From assembly GCA_016185245.1 (NCBI GenBank), contig JACPNZ010000041.1:62001-126000 (forward strand): a stretch of DNA of 64,000 nucleotides, written 5' to 3'. The notes under the pieces were generated by a model, which ran no database searches, was not told the DNA's origin, and saw only the letters and a list, made by a program, of their open reading frames with translations. The translations under genes and the position numbers were made by a program. The first letter of the stretch is position 1, and the number at the start of each line of letters is the position of its first letter. Source of the DNA: Hyphomicrobiales bacterium. Lineage in GTDB: Bacteria; Pseudomonadota; Alphaproteobacteria; Rhizobiales; Aestuariivirgaceae. This document shows positions 1 through 8,687 of the stretch, one piece after another.

Positions 1-1
1 C

Positions 2-316
2 AGGCCGGGCTTTGTCACCGAGGACGGTGTATTTCTGGCGCTGGCCAAGGCGCCGGCGGCGTCTGAGGGCAGGCCGGCGATCTATGGCATCCGGCCTGAG
101 CATTTTTCCCTAGGTAGAGGGGGTATCGATGCCGATGTCGTGGTGATCGAACCGACCGGATCGGAAACCCAGGTCTTCGCCCGGCTCGGCAAGCAGAAAC
201 TGGTGGGTGTGTTCCGCGAACGCATCGCGACGCGGCCGGGAGACAAGCTTCCGCTGCTACCCAACCCGGAACTCGCCCATCTTTTCGACGAGAACACCGG
301 GCTGCGCCTGAACTGA
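2..316 (+). CDS. ABC transporter ATP-binding protein, C-terminal part (MalK/UgpC type)
   Basis: The reading frame is open from base 2 and ends at TGA 314-316, so only the last 104 residues are present and the nucleotide-binding domain lies upstream. The visible part is the C-terminal regulatory OB-fold (TOBE_2) of the MalK/UgpC family: it contains YGIRPEHF near residue 28, VVIEPTGSET, and the usual ending HLFDENTGLRLN. In this family the protein energises uptake of sugars or glycerol phosphates. No other ATPase for the importer at 6.9-10.7 kb is seen, so this is probably its ATPase, located at the head of the catabolic operon. That link is inferred from position. Confidence 0.85.
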   Translation, partial: RPGFVTEDGVFLALAKAPAASEGRPAIYGIRPEHFSLGRGGIDADVVVIEPTGSETQVFARLGKQKLVGVFRERIATRPGDKLPLLPNPELAHLFDENTGLRLN

Positions 317-333
317 CTGGAGTGCCACAACCG

Positions 334-1145
334 ATGACGACAAAATTCAGGGCGGTGTTCGACACCAGGAAGTCGGTGATCGCGATGGTTCACTTCGGCG
401 CCCTGCCCGGCTCGCCGCTTCATGATGCAATGGCAGATGTCGGCGGGATCGTCGAAGCCGCCCGCAAGGGTCTACTGGCCCTCCAGACCGCCGGTTTCGA
501 TGCGGTGATGTTCGGCAACGAAAACACCGGCCCTATGAATTCGCCGTCGATGCCGCGTCGACCGCCACCATGGCTCATGCTATCGGCGCACTCCGTTCCG
601 AGATCACTGTGCCATTCGGTGTCAATGTTCTGTGGGATGCCAAAAGTTCCATGGCGTTCGCGGTGGCCACCGGTGTTTCATTCGTGCGCGAAATCATGAC
701 CGGCACCTATGCCTCCGACATGGGTTTGTGGAACCCGGATGCCGGGGCGGCCTTGCGCTATGGCGACCGGCTCGGGCGCAGCGACGTGGCGGTGCTTTAC
801 AATATCAGCGCCGAATTCACCCATTCGCTGGACCGCCGCAGCCTCGCCGACCGAGCCCGCAGCGCGGCGTTCTCAAGCATCCCCGGCGCCATTCTGGTTT
901 CCGGCACAATCACCGGCGAGGCCGCAGCGATGTCGGATCTCGAGGAGGTCAAGAAAGCCCTTCCCGACACGCCGGTCTTGGCCAACACCGGTGTCACGCA
1001 TGCCACCGTCGCCGATACGCTGAAGATCGCCGATGGGGTGATCGTCGGCTCGCCACTCAAGTACGACGGCCACACCTGGAAAGCCGTCGATCCCGATCGG
1101 GCCGCCGAGTTCATGCGGATCGTCAGAAAGGCGCACAAGGACTGA
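334..1145 (+). pseudogene. BtpA/SgcQ-family protein, interrupted by a single-base deletion
   Basis: Two overlapping frames together give a complete BtpA-family TIM-barrel protein of about 270 residues. The first starts at ATG 334 after a GGAG site and reads MVHFGALPGSP and FGNENTGP. The second reads YEFAVDAASTATMAHAIGA through INISAEFTHSL-like, ANTGV and IVGSPLKYDG to TGA 1143-1145. Adding one C to the CCC at 531-533 restores ENTGPYEFAVDAA, so one base is missing. BtpA proteins are known from photosystem I biogenesis in cyanobacteria and as SgcQ in the E. coli sgc operon; their reaction is not firmly established. The next gene is M42-like, as with SgcX. The frameshift may be a sequencing error. 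Confidence 0.85.
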
Positions 1146-1149
1146 TCTT

Positions 1150-2280
1150 ATGGCACAAGCAAAGGCCGAACTTGCAGCGCTGGCAAAGCGATTGGGCACG
1201 GTGACTGCCGAGCTCATGCTCATTCCCGGCCTGAGCGGCCATGAGGACCGAGTGCGCCGGGCCATCGCACGATTGCTCGCCAAGCTCGGAATTACCGCAC
1301 GATCTGACCGGCTCGGCAATCTGATCGCAACACTCGACGGCGATCCGAAACTGCCCAGCGTCATGCTGTTTGCCCACATGGACCAGCTTGGATTTATCGT
1401 CCGCAAGATCGAGGCGAACGGTCTGGTCCGCGTCGAGCGGTTGGGCGGCGTGCCGGAACGGGCGCTGGCGTCACAGGCCGTGCTGCTTTGCGTCGGGGAA
1501 GGCAAAGACATCCCCGGCCTCATCGCCAACAAGAGCCACCATGCGACGATGCCTGACGAGAAATACAAGGTGTTGCCGTATCAGGAGATCGCCATCGACG
1601 CAGGATTCGCCAGCGCGGCGGAGGTTGTGGCGGCAGGCATTGATATCGGAACCCCGGTGGTCTATCGGCCGAGCGTGACACCTCTTGGCGGGGGCCGCCT
1701 GGCCGGCACGTCGATCGACGATCGCGCCGCCTGTGCGGCGATGATCGAAGTGGCCGCCGCGCTCGGCAAGGACAAGCGACGGCCGACGACGCATCTGGTG
1801 TTCTCGGTTCTCGAGGAATTCAATCTGCAAGGGGCGGTGACGGCCGCCCGGGCGCTTGCACCCGATATCGCCATTCAGCTCGATCTCATTCTGGCAACCG
1901 ACACGCCCGACATGGCCGCCCGCGGCGACGTGCGCCTGGGAGGCGGCCCCGCCATGAGCCTCTACAGCTTTCATGGCCGCGGCACTTTGAACGGAACCAT
2001 CCCGCATCCGGCCCTGGTGCATCTCTTCGAGGCGGCAGCGAGGCACGAGAGATTGAACCTGCAGCGTAGCGCCCATGTGGGAGTTCTGACCGATTCCTCC
2101 TATGTGCAGCTTCTCCATACGGGTATTGCCTGCATCGATCTGGGCTTTCCCTGCCGTTATAGCCATTCCTCGCTTGAGATGTGCGACTTGGCCGATCTGG
2201 CCGGACTGACGAAGCTCCTGGTGCGCGGCATCACCGCCATCGACAAGAGTTTCAGCCTCGACCGGGATTGCTACACGTGA
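1150..2280 (+). CDS. M42-family metallohydrolase (SgcX/FrvX-like)
   Basis: This 376-residue protein has the M42 (endoglucanase M / glutamyl aminopeptidase) pattern of a two-zinc hydrolase. Visible ligands and catalytic residues are H76 and D78 (AHMDQ), D190-D191 in GTSIDDRAA, E222-E223 in VLEEFN, D251 in ATDTPD, and a C-terminal His in YSHSSLE. The length is normal for the family. It begins 4 bases after the BtpA-like gene and its stop overlaps the start of the FGGY kinase (GTGA), so the genes are translationally coupled. M42 proteins are usually aminopeptidases, but those beside BtpA-family genes in sugar operons (SgcX) have no confirmed substrate. A role in a sugar pathway is inferred from context. 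Confidence 0.85.
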   Translation: MAQAKAELAALAKRLGTVTAELMLIPGLSGHEDRVRRAIARLLAKLGITARSDRLGNLIATLDGDPKLPSVMLFAHMDQLGFIVRKIEANGLVRVERLGGVPERALASQAVLLCVGEGKDIPGLIANKSHHATMPDEKYKVLPYQEIAIDAGFASAAEVVAAGIDIGTPVVYRPSVTPLGGGRLAGTSIDDRAACAAMIEVAAALGKDKRRPTTHLVFSVLEEFNLQGAVTAARALAPDIAIQLDLILATDTPDMAARGDVRLGGGPAMSLYSFHGRGTLNGTIPHPALVHLFEAAARHERLNLQRSAHVGVLTDSSYVQLLHTGIACIDLGFPCRYSHSSLEMCDLADLAGLTKLLVRGITAIDKSFSLDRDCYT

Positions 2281-3770
2281 AGTACTATCTCGGCATCGAC
2301 ATTGGAACCTTCGAGTCGAAGGGCGTGCTTGCCGATGCGCGCGGCAGGATCGTTGCCGGTGCCGCAACCCCCCACAAGATGCTTGTCCCCCAGTCCGGCT
2401 GGGCCGAGCACCGGGCGATCGAGGACTGGTGGCGGGATTTCACCATCCTTAGCCGCAAGCTCCTGGGTGACAGCGGCATCGATCCGCGGACCATCCGCTG
2501 TGTGGCGGCCAGCGCCATCGGCCCCTGCATGTTGCCGGTCGACGGGGACGGTACGCCGCTGATGAACGCGGTGCTCTACGGCGTCGACACTCGCGCGGCG
2601 CAGGAAATCGACGAACTCAACGGCGCGATTGGCGCCGACACGATCCTGAAAACCTGCGGCAATGCGCTCACCTCGCAGTCGGTGGGTCCGAAGATCCTCT
2701 GGCTGAAGCGCCATCGCCCGGAGATCTTCGCAAGGACCCACAAGATCCTGACATCGACATCCTTCCTGGTGTATCGCCTGACCGGCAAATTCGCGATCGA
2801 TCACTATACGGCAGCCAACGCGGCACCGCTTTACTCCGCCGAAGAGCGGGTTTGGAGCAACGCCCTGGCGCCGGACATCGTTGCGCTCGACCGGCTTCCC
2901 GATATCCTGTGGAGCACCGAGATCGCCGGCCACGTGACGGCCCGCGCCGCCGCCGAAACCGGACTGGCGGAGGGCACGCCGGTGACCTGCGGGACGGTCG
3001 ATGCAGCGGCCGAAGCGATCAGTGTCGGCATCGCCCAACCGGCCGATATGATGCTGATGTATGGCTCGACCATCTTCGTCATCTCGTTGACACCGGGCCG
3101 GGTCAGCGATGCCAGGCTTTGGTATGCGCCGTGGCTCTTTCCCGGCGAGCATGCGGCGATGGCCGGGCTGGCAACCAGCGGAACGCTCACCCATTGGTTC
3201 CGCGAACAATTCGCCCGCGAACTCGATCCGGCCGAGGCGATGGTGAAACTCGCGGCGGAAGCGGAGGCTTCGCCACCCGGCGCCAAGGGCCTCGTCATGC
3301 TTCCCTACTTTTCCGGCGAACGCACGCCGATCCACGATCCCCAGGCCAAAGGCATGGTGTTCGGACTTAATCTCACGCACCAGCGCGGCGATGTCTACCG
3401 GGCACTGCTCGAAGGCATCGCTATGGGCACTCATCACATCATCAAGACTTTCGATGATGCGGGCTGTGCAATCCGCAAGATTTTTGCGGTCGGTGGCGGG
3501 ACCAAGAACCGGATCTGGGCCCAGGCGACTTCGGATATATCCGGCAAGGCACAAATCCTGCGCGAGAAGACGCTTGGCGCCTCCTATGGCGATGCGTTTC
3601 TGGCGGCCGTCGCGGTCGGCGATGCGAAACGGAGCGACATCGAGCGGTGGAATGAGGTCAGCTCGGAAATCTTGCCGCAATCCGACACCGCTGAGACCTA
3701 TCGGAGGCAGTATGACATTTTCCGGCAGCTCTATGATCGCAATCGCGATCTGATGGCCAGGCTCGGCTGA
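2277..3770 (+). CDS. FGGY-family carbohydrate kinase
   Basis: Starting at GTG 2277, which overlaps the previous stop as GTGA, the product is 497 residues, typical for FGGY kinases (xylulokinase, glycerol kinase and relatives). The N-terminal ATPase motif LGIDIGTFESKG opens the protein. The middle carries CGTVDAAAEAISVG, and the C-terminal domain has YFSGERTPIHDP and AVGGGTKNRIWAQATSDI, the adenosine-binding segment. It should phosphorylate a sugar or polyol delivered by the local ABC importer; the substrate cannot be read from sequence. The frame is open upstream to 2181, but that part lies inside the M42 gene, so the GTG start is preferred. Confidence 0.88.
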   Translation: MKYYLGIDIGTFESKGVLADARGRIVAGAATPHKMLVPQSGWAEHRAIEDWWRDFTILSRKLLGDSGIDPRTIRCVAASAIGPCMLPVDGDGTPLMNAVLYGVDTRAAQEIDELNGAIGADTILKTCGNALTSQSVGPKILWLKRHRPEIFARTHKILTSTSFLVYRLTGKFAIDHYTAANAAPLYSAEERVWSNALAPDIVALDRLPDILWSTEIAGHVTARAAAETGLAEGTPVTCGTVDAAAEAISVGIAQPADMMLMYGSTIFVISLTPGRVSDARLWYAPWLFPGEHAAMAGLATSGTLTHWFREQFARELDPAEAMVKLAAEAEASPPGAKGLVMLPYFSGERTPIHDPQAKGMVFGLNLTHQRGDVYRALLEGIAMGTHHIIKTFDDAGCAIRKIFAVGGGTKNRIWAQATSDISGKAQILREKTLGASYGDAFLAAVAVGDAKRSDIERWNEVSSEILPQSDTAETYRRQYDIFRQLYDRNRDLMARLG

Positions 3771-3783
3771 GGGAGTGGAACGC

Positions 3784-4716
3784 ATGGCAAGAGTAAACTC
3801 GGCCGTGGCGATCCTCGGCATCTTTGTGGCCGATCTGGCATTCTGGGCCAGCCGCATGCCCGGCATCGGCGAGACCATCGCCGGGTCCGGCTTCAAGATG
3901 GGGCCGGGCGGCAAGGGCTCCAACCAGGCGGTAGCGGCGGCGCGGGCCGGGGCAAAGGTGACTTTCATTTCCAGCATCGGCAAGGACGAGTTTGGCGAAA
4001 GCGCCATGGCGACGTGGCGGCAAGATGGCATCGTCGCCCGCGTGACCAGGCGCGGCGATGCGCCGACCGGTGCGGCCTTCATTTATGTCAACGACAAGAC
4101 GGGCGACAATGCCATCATCGTGGTGTCGGGTGCGGCAGCCACCATTATGCCGGCAGACGTCGATGCGGCCGCAGACGCGATCCGCGCCGCCTCGGTTTTC
4201 GTGACCCAGCTTGAGCAGCCGGTTGCCGCAGCACGGCGCGGCCTCGAAATTGCCAAGTCCGCCGGAACCCTCACCATATTCAACCCCGCCCCGGCAGAGC
4301 CATTCGACGACGGGCTCTATCCGCTGTGCGATTTTGTCACGCCCAACGAGACAGAAGCGGCCTTTCTCACCGGTCTGGAAGTCAAATCCGTCGACGATGC
4401 CCGCAGGGCCGGCGATGTGTTTCTGGCAAAGGGCGTGGGCGCGGCCCTGATCACCCTGGGTGAAACGGGCGCCCTGCTGCACGGAAAGGGAATCTCGACG
4501 TTGATTCCGGCGTTCAAGGCCGGACCGGTCGTTGAAACGACCGGTGCTGGCGACGCATTCAACGGCGGCTTCGCCGCTGCGCTGGCGCGTGGTGCCAGTC
4601 CTCAAGAGGCGGCACGCTTCGGCTGTGCCACCGCCGGCCTGTCGGTGACCAAGGCCGGCACGGCGCCGTCCATGCCAAAGCTCATCGACATCGAGGCCCT
4701 GCTGAGGCGCGGCTAG
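3784..4716 (+). CDS. PfkB/ribokinase-family sugar kinase
   Basis: This is a 310-residue PfkB-family kinase. The substrate-binding glycine motif GPGGKGSNQAVAAARAG is near residue 40 and the ATP/anion-hole motif TTGAGDAFNGGF near residue 255, containing the catalytic Asp. The overall pattern is close to ribokinase. ATG 3784 is chosen because GGGAG at 3771-3775 sits at ribosome-binding distance; an in-frame GTG at 3775 overlaps that site. It is the last plus-strand gene of the first cluster and its stop abuts a large palindrome. A second PfkB kinase lies opposite, so the pathway has three candidate sugar kinases. Confidence 0.88.
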   Translation: MARVNSAVAILGIFVADLAFWASRMPGIGETIAGSGFKMGPGGKGSNQAVAAARAGAKVTFISSIGKDEFGESAMATWRQDGIVARVTRRGDAPTGAAFIYVNDKTGDNAIIVVSGAAATIMPADVDAAADAIRAASVFVTQLEQPVAAARRGLEIAKSAGTLTIFNPAPAEPFDDGLYPLCDFVTPNETEAAFLTGLEVKSVDDARRAGDVFLAKGVGAALITLGETGALLHGKGISTLIPAFKAGPVVETTGAGDAFNGGFAAALARGASPQEAARFGCATAGLSVTKAGTAPSMPKLIDIEALLRRG

Positions 4717-4764
4717 AGCATCGGACCCAAAAGTGGCTACCACTTGTGGGTCAATCCGATGCTC
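4716..4764. repeat. RIME-like intergenic palindrome, copy 1
   Basis: An imperfect inverted repeat starts on the last base of the PfkB stop codon. The left arm GAGCATCGGACCCAAAAGTG pairs with a right arm CCACTTGTGGGTC..ATCCGATGCTC. Arms of about 20 bases beginning GAGCATC are typical of short intergenic palindromes in Hyphomicrobiales. Lying between convergent genes, it could end transcription in both directions. Confidence 0.7.
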
Positions 4765-4778
4765 AAGCATATGAGCTG

Positions 4779-4825
4779 GCGCAACTTTTCACCCTCGAGT
4801 GGATTCCACTTGGGGTCCGTTGCGC
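4779..4825. repeat. Intergenic palindrome, copy 2
   Basis: A second inverted repeat has outer arms GCGCAAC (4779-4785) and GTTGCGC (4819-4825) and an inner AGTGG-ATT-CCACT. It ends on the stop codon of the minus-strand PfkB gene. With copy 1 it fills the space between the two convergent kinase genes. Confidence 0.6.
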
Positions 4826-5760
4826 TAAGGAGAGTGTCGCGAGAGGAAGGCGTCCACCTCGTCCCGGCCGGGCAAGGCGTCATGGGCACCGCGACGCGAG
4901 ACGACAATGGCGCCGGCCGCCGCCGCGCGGCGTAGTGCCAGTTCGATGGGATGGCCCTGCAAGAGACCCGCAACCAGCGTGCCCAGATAGGCATCCCCTG
5001 CCCCAACCGTGTCGACAACTTCGGCCGGAAAGGCCGGTTGCGTCACAACGCCGCCAGACTGTGCCGCAGCACTGCCGGCCGCCCCCCCCGTAACCACGAC
5101 CGTTTCGATCCCAAGGGTCCGGGCAAGATCGGCGGCAGCGATGCCGATGTCCCGGGGTGTCTTCACCTGGCCGAGGAGACGGCTTGCCTCGACACGATTG
5201 ACGACGAGGATCGAAACGGCCCGCCACAAGTCCCGTGGAATGGCATTGGGCGAGGCCGGGGCGGGCGAGGCATTGAGAACCACCCGCGTCCCTCCGCCAC
5301 GGGCCAGCGCGGCTGCCTGCAGGGATGCAGCGACCGGCAATTCAAGTTGCAACAGCAGCGCATCGGCCCGGCGGATATGGGCGGCGGCCTTGTCGATCAT
5401 GGCGGGCGACAATTCCGCCGCCGCACCGCTGGCGATGATCGAACAGTAGTCGCCTTCGGCCGCCAGTACTGTGCTGGCGCCGGTTGCAAACTCCCCATCG
5501 ACGGCGACGAGCGACGTATCGACACCCTTGGCAGCAAGCGCTTCGAGCAGCCGTCGGCCGAAGAAATCGTCGCCCAATCGGGTCAAGATCTTCGTCTCGA
5601 CGCCAGCAAGGACCAGCTGGCAGGCCTGGTTGCAGCCCTTGCCGCCGGGAGACATCGAGAAGCGACCACCAGCCACCGACTCGCCACGTCTTGGCAGGCG
5701 ATCGGCCGTGGCGATCAGATCCATGTGCACACTGCCGACGACGACGGCATGTTCAGTCAT
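4825..5760 (-). CDS. PfkB/ribokinase-family sugar kinase, second copy
   Basis: A 311-residue ribokinase-like kinase. Near the N-terminus it has VVVGSVHMDLIA and the glycine motif SPGGKGCNQACQLVLAG; the C-terminal ATP site is DTVGAGDAYLGTLVAGLL with the catalytic Asp. The ATG at 5760 overlaps the end of the upstream isomerase gene by 8 bases (ATGACTGA), so I prefer it to the TTG at 5772. It is clearly diverged from the PfkB kinase at 3.8-4.7 kb, so it is not a recent duplicate. It probably phosphorylates a pathway sugar after or beside the isomerase; the substrate is unknown. Confidence 0.88.
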   Translation of the reverse strand: MTEHAVVVGSVHMDLIATADRLPRRGESVAGGRFSMSPGGKGCNQACQLVLAGVETKILTRLGDDFFGRRLLEALAAKGVDTSLVAVDGEFATGASTVLAAEGDYCSIIASGAAAELSPAMIDKAAAHIRRADALLLQLELPVAASLQAAALARGGGTRVVLNASPAPASPNAIPRDLWRAVSILVVNRVEASRLLGQVKTPRDIGIAAADLARTLGIETVVVTGGAAGSAAAQSGGVVTQPAFPAEVVDTVGAGDAYLGTLVAGLLQGHPIELALRRAAAAGAIVVSRRGAHDALPGRDEVDAFLSRHSP

Positions 5761-6721
5761 CGAACGGTCCAAACAACATGTCCTGCATCAGCCGCATCGC
5801 GCCAACCGCGTCCTGGCCATTCTGTGCCGCGCGCAATTCGGCCAGCGGCACGCGATCAAGGAGATGCAGCATACGCCGCACCGTGCGGACATTGGCGGCG
5901 CATTCCTGTGCCGGGTCCACTCGATCCGGGAACGTGTCAAAGTAGATTGTTTCGGCAAATCCGCCTTTGCGCAATTCGGCCAGGAGCTCCAAAGTGTGCC
6001 AGGGGTGCACTGAACCCACCATCAGGCCATCGTCGGCTGGACCATAGCCGTCGTTCAGATGGACGCCGAGGAGCTTGCCGGCGCGCAACGCCAACGCTGC
6101 CGCTGCGGCCGGCTGTTCGCCCGCCATCAGGGCATGGCAGAAATCCAGGGTCACGCCGAAATTGGCGAGGTTAACCTCTCGCACCGCCAGCAGGCTGTCC
6201 GACATGGAGCGGATCAGCGAGGTGCGGCGCGGATCGCTGGGCTTGTATTCGACACTCACCCGCACCGCCGGATTGCGTAGGGCGACAGCGCGGAATCCGG
6301 CGATTTCCATGTCCCAGAGGGCGTCATAGTCCGTCTGGAACGGATAATCGTAGCCATCTGGACCCATCCACAGGATGACATGGCCGATGCCGTTTTCGGC
6401 CGCGACATCGACGGCATCGCAGGCGGTGGCAATTGCGCGCGAGCGAATTTCCGACGCCGGATGGGTGAAGGCACCCAGGGCGAATTGGGGCCCGTCCCAT
6501 CGCAGGTTGAGTGCCGTCACCGAAAGCCTCGCCGTAGCGGCAGCGGCAAGGATGGAGCGGTTGTCATTACCGCCAAAATGCTGCGGGTAGTTCAACTCAA
6601 CCGCCGAAATACCTTTTACGGCGGCGACGGCCTGAATCGCCTCTTCGGCCGAGAGCGTGCTGCCGCGGGCCCTGCGAAAGGAATTCAAGCGGGTTGCGAA
6701 CACGGGTGCTGTGCCGGTCAT
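5753..6721 (-). CDS. Sugar phosphate isomerase/epimerase-like TIM barrel (AP endonuclease 2 fold)
   Basis: From ATG 6721 the product is 322 residues. It has the xylose-isomerase-like TIM-barrel pattern: VELNYPQHF near the start, VEYKPSDPR (metal-binding Glu), VTLDFCHAL (Asp and His), GVHLNDGYG (His) and a late FDTFPDR. These positions fit the metal ligands of the IolE/IolI/xylose isomerase superfamily. ATG 6721 is preceded by AAGGA at a good distance; the open frame runs 29 codons further, to 6808, but that extension looks non-coding. It forms a coupled two-gene unit with the PfkB kinase. The likely role is isomerising or epimerising the imported sugar. Confidence 0.8.
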   Translation of the reverse strand: MTGTAPVFATRLNSFRRARGSTLSAEEAIQAVAAVKGISAVELNYPQHFGGNDNRSILAAAATARLSVTALNLRWDGPQFALGAFTHPASEIRSRAIATACDAVDVAAENGIGHVILWMGPDGYDYPFQTDYDALWDMEIAGFRAVALRNPAVRVSVEYKPSDPRRTSLIRSMSDSLLAVREVNLANFGVTLDFCHALMAGEQPAAAAALALRAGKLLGVHLNDGYGPADDGLMVGSVHPWHTLELLAELRKGGFAETIYFDTFPDRVDPAQECAANVRTVRRMLHLLDRVPLAELRAAQNGQDAVGAMRLMQDMLFGPFDD

Positions 6722-6801
6722 GGTCGCTCGATCCTTGTGCGCTGCGAAAGCCCTGGTTGCAAAATGACCGTATATAACAACGGTGTGCGTCCCCGCATCA
6801 A

Positions 6802-6831
6802 TTGACATCTAACAAGGCTGGCGCATAGTCT
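6802..6831 (+). promoter_or_regulatory. Candidate promoter for the solute-binding protein operon
   Basis: TTGACA at 6802-6807 is followed 18 bases later by TAGTCT at 6826-6831, pointing toward the solute-binding protein gene that starts at 6941. It lies in the 219-base divergent space between the isomerase gene and the importer. The -10 match is weak and no operator was recognised, so this is tentative. Confidence 0.3.
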
Positions 6832-6940
6832 CAATCGCCTTCGTCACCTGTCGACCGCGCTGCGCTCGTCATCGAGCATGATTGCGACTTCGACGGCGCC
6901 CGGGCAGGAAAACGACTGCGAACTACTGGGAGGAATTACA

Positions 6941-8593
6941 ATGAAAGTCGAACTTTACAACCGTCTCATGAGCATGAGCCGACGCGACATGCTGAAGGGC
7001 GCCGCCGCCGTCTCCGCCTTGGGCGTAGCCGGTGGTTACGCTGCATCCACGCCAACTTTCGCTGCCGCGGACGATCTGCGCGCCGCCATTCTGAAGATTC
7101 CGGGAGTCGGCAAGGGTTCGCCGACCGATGCCGATTGGCAGAAAGTGGGCGAGATGACCCTCGGCGCCACCAAGGCTTCGATCAAGGAAGGCGAGTTCAA
7201 GGGTGTCGAGCTCTCCTTCATGGGACTCAATAACCAGAACCTGCATAATCTGCTGTTCCGGGGCTTCCTCAAGCCATGGGAGGCATATACCGGCGCCAAG
7301 ATCACCTGGATCGATCTGGCCCAGGCCGACTACAACCCGCGTCTGCAGCAGGCTATCGCCTCTGGCACGATCGATTTCGACATCCTTGAAATGGGCGCGC
7401 CCTTCGAGGGCGATGTCGGCGGCAAGGGTCTCGCTTCCGAAATGCCCGACTGGGTCAAGAAGCAGATCGAATTCGACGATCTGGTGAATTATCTGAAACC
7501 CCCGGTCGGCACGTGGAACGGCAAGCAGATTCGCGTCACCATCGACGGCGATACCCACAACTTCAACTACCGCACCGACTACTTTGCCGATGCCGATCTC
7601 GCCAAAGCCTGGGCAGCCGAAGGCCATAAGGGCGACTGGAGCGTTCCCAACACCTGGCAGAAGGTTCAGGAAGTCACCAAGTTCCTGAAGGGCAAGAAGA
7701 TCAAGGGCCAGGATGCCTATGGTTACCTCGATGCACCGAAAGGCTGGGGCGGCTTCGGCTTCTACTTCCTCGGCAGCCGCGCCACGGCCTACGCCAAGCA
7801 TCCCGACGACAAGGCATGGCTGTTCGATATCGACACGATGAAGCCGCGCGTCAACAATCCGGCCTGGGTGCGCGCCATCCAAGACGAGATCGACGCGCTG
7901 CCTTTCGAGCCCGCCGACCAGCTCAACGCCGATCCCGGCACCACTGGCTTCCAGCAGTTCCTCGCCGGAACCGGTTCAATGCTGTCATGGTGGGGAGATA
8001 TCGGATCGAACGCCAAGACCAGCGACAGCTCGGTCGTCGGCGATGTGGTGGGGTTCTCGATCCTGCCCGGCTCCGACGATGTCTATAACTCCAAGACGGG
8101 CAAGTGGGACACGCTGGCGAGCGGCCCGAACTTCTCGCCCAACATGGCTTATCTCGGCTGGGGCGTTTACGTGATGGCCCGGGTCGACAGCGATTCCAAG
8201 AAGCACAAGGCGGCCTGGAGTGCCGCGGCCCATCTCGGCGGCAAGGATCTGTCGCTGTGGACGGCGGCCTATCCGTCGGGCTTCCAGCCCTACCGGAACA
8301 GCCATTTCAACATCCCGGAGTGGGTGGCGGCCGGTTACGACGAAAAGTTCATTACTTCGTACCTCAAGTCGGAGGCCGACTCCTATAACCACCCGAATGC
8401 GGCGATCGAACCGCGCATCCCCGGCATCTTCCAGTACTACAGCGTGGCCGAGGACGAACTGGCGAAAATCTTCGCCGGCAAGGCCACGGCGCAGGCAGGC
8501 GCCGACGCCATTGCGGCGGCATGGGAAAAGCTGACCGACCAGATCGGCCGCGACAGTCAGATCAAGCTCTACAAGGCTTCCCTGGGTATGTAG
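6941..8593 (+). CDS. Tat-exported ABC transporter solute-binding protein
   Basis: ATG 6941 follows GGGAGG at 6928 and is chosen over an in-frame ATG at 6878. The 550-residue product starts with a twin-arginine signal (SMSRRDMLKGAAAV, then a hydrophobic run and an AxA-like site before ADD). The mature part looks like a family 1 extracellular solute-binding protein, with a distant extracellular/periplasmic sugar-binding pattern such as ITWIDLAQADYNPRLQQAIASG. It is longer than usual for the family (about 420 residues). Two permeases follow, so it is the periplasmic receptor of the local importer, probably for a sugar or sugar derivative. Confidence 0.85.
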   Translation: MKVELYNRLMSMSRRDMLKGAAAVSALGVAGGYAASTPTFAAADDLRAAILKIPGVGKGSPTDADWQKVGEMTLGATKASIKEGEFKGVELSFMGLNNQNLHNLLFRGFLKPWEAYTGAKITWIDLAQADYNPRLQQAIASGTIDFDILEMGAPFEGDVGGKGLASEMPDWVKKQIEFDDLVNYLKPPVGTWNGKQIRVTIDGDTHNFNYRTDYFADADLAKAWAAEGHKGDWSVPNTWQKVQEVTKFLKGKKIKGQDAYGYLDAPKGWGGFGFYFLGSRATAYAKHPDDKAWLFDIDTMKPRVNNPAWVRAIQDEIDALPFEPADQLNADPGTTGFQQFLAGTGSMLSWWGDIGSNAKTSDSSVVGDVVGFSILPGSDDVYNSKTGKWDTLASGPNFSPNMAYLGWGVYVMARVDSDSKKHKAAWSAAAHLGGKDLSLWTAAYPSGFQPYRNSHFNIPEWVAAGYDEKFITSYLKSEADSYNHPNAAIEPRIPGIFQYYSVAEDELAKIFAGKATAQAGADAIAAAWEKLTDQIGRDSQIKLYKASLGM

Positions 8594-8620
8594 GCTTGCG
8601 GCAACGACAGAAACACCGAT

Positions 8621-8642
8621 CGGCGGCGCTTCGGCGCCGCCG
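8621..8642 (+). terminator. UUCG-capped GC hairpin after the solute-binding protein gene
   Basis: A perfect 9-bp stem CGGCGGCGC / GCGCCGCCG encloses the loop TTCG (8630-8633), without a following T run. Placed between the receptor gene and the permease genes, it probably protects the receptor mRNA end or partly attenuates, raising receptor over permease levels. This is a common arrangement in binding-protein operons. Confidence 0.6.
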
Positions 8643-8687
8643 GTTAATATGTGGTAGGCGCGTCACGCCGAAGGGGCCTCCTAAGAG

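Noticed and set aside
2271-4082. A 603-codon minus-strand frame opposite the two kinase genes
   Set aside because: Antisense to FGGY and PfkB genes with intact motifs.
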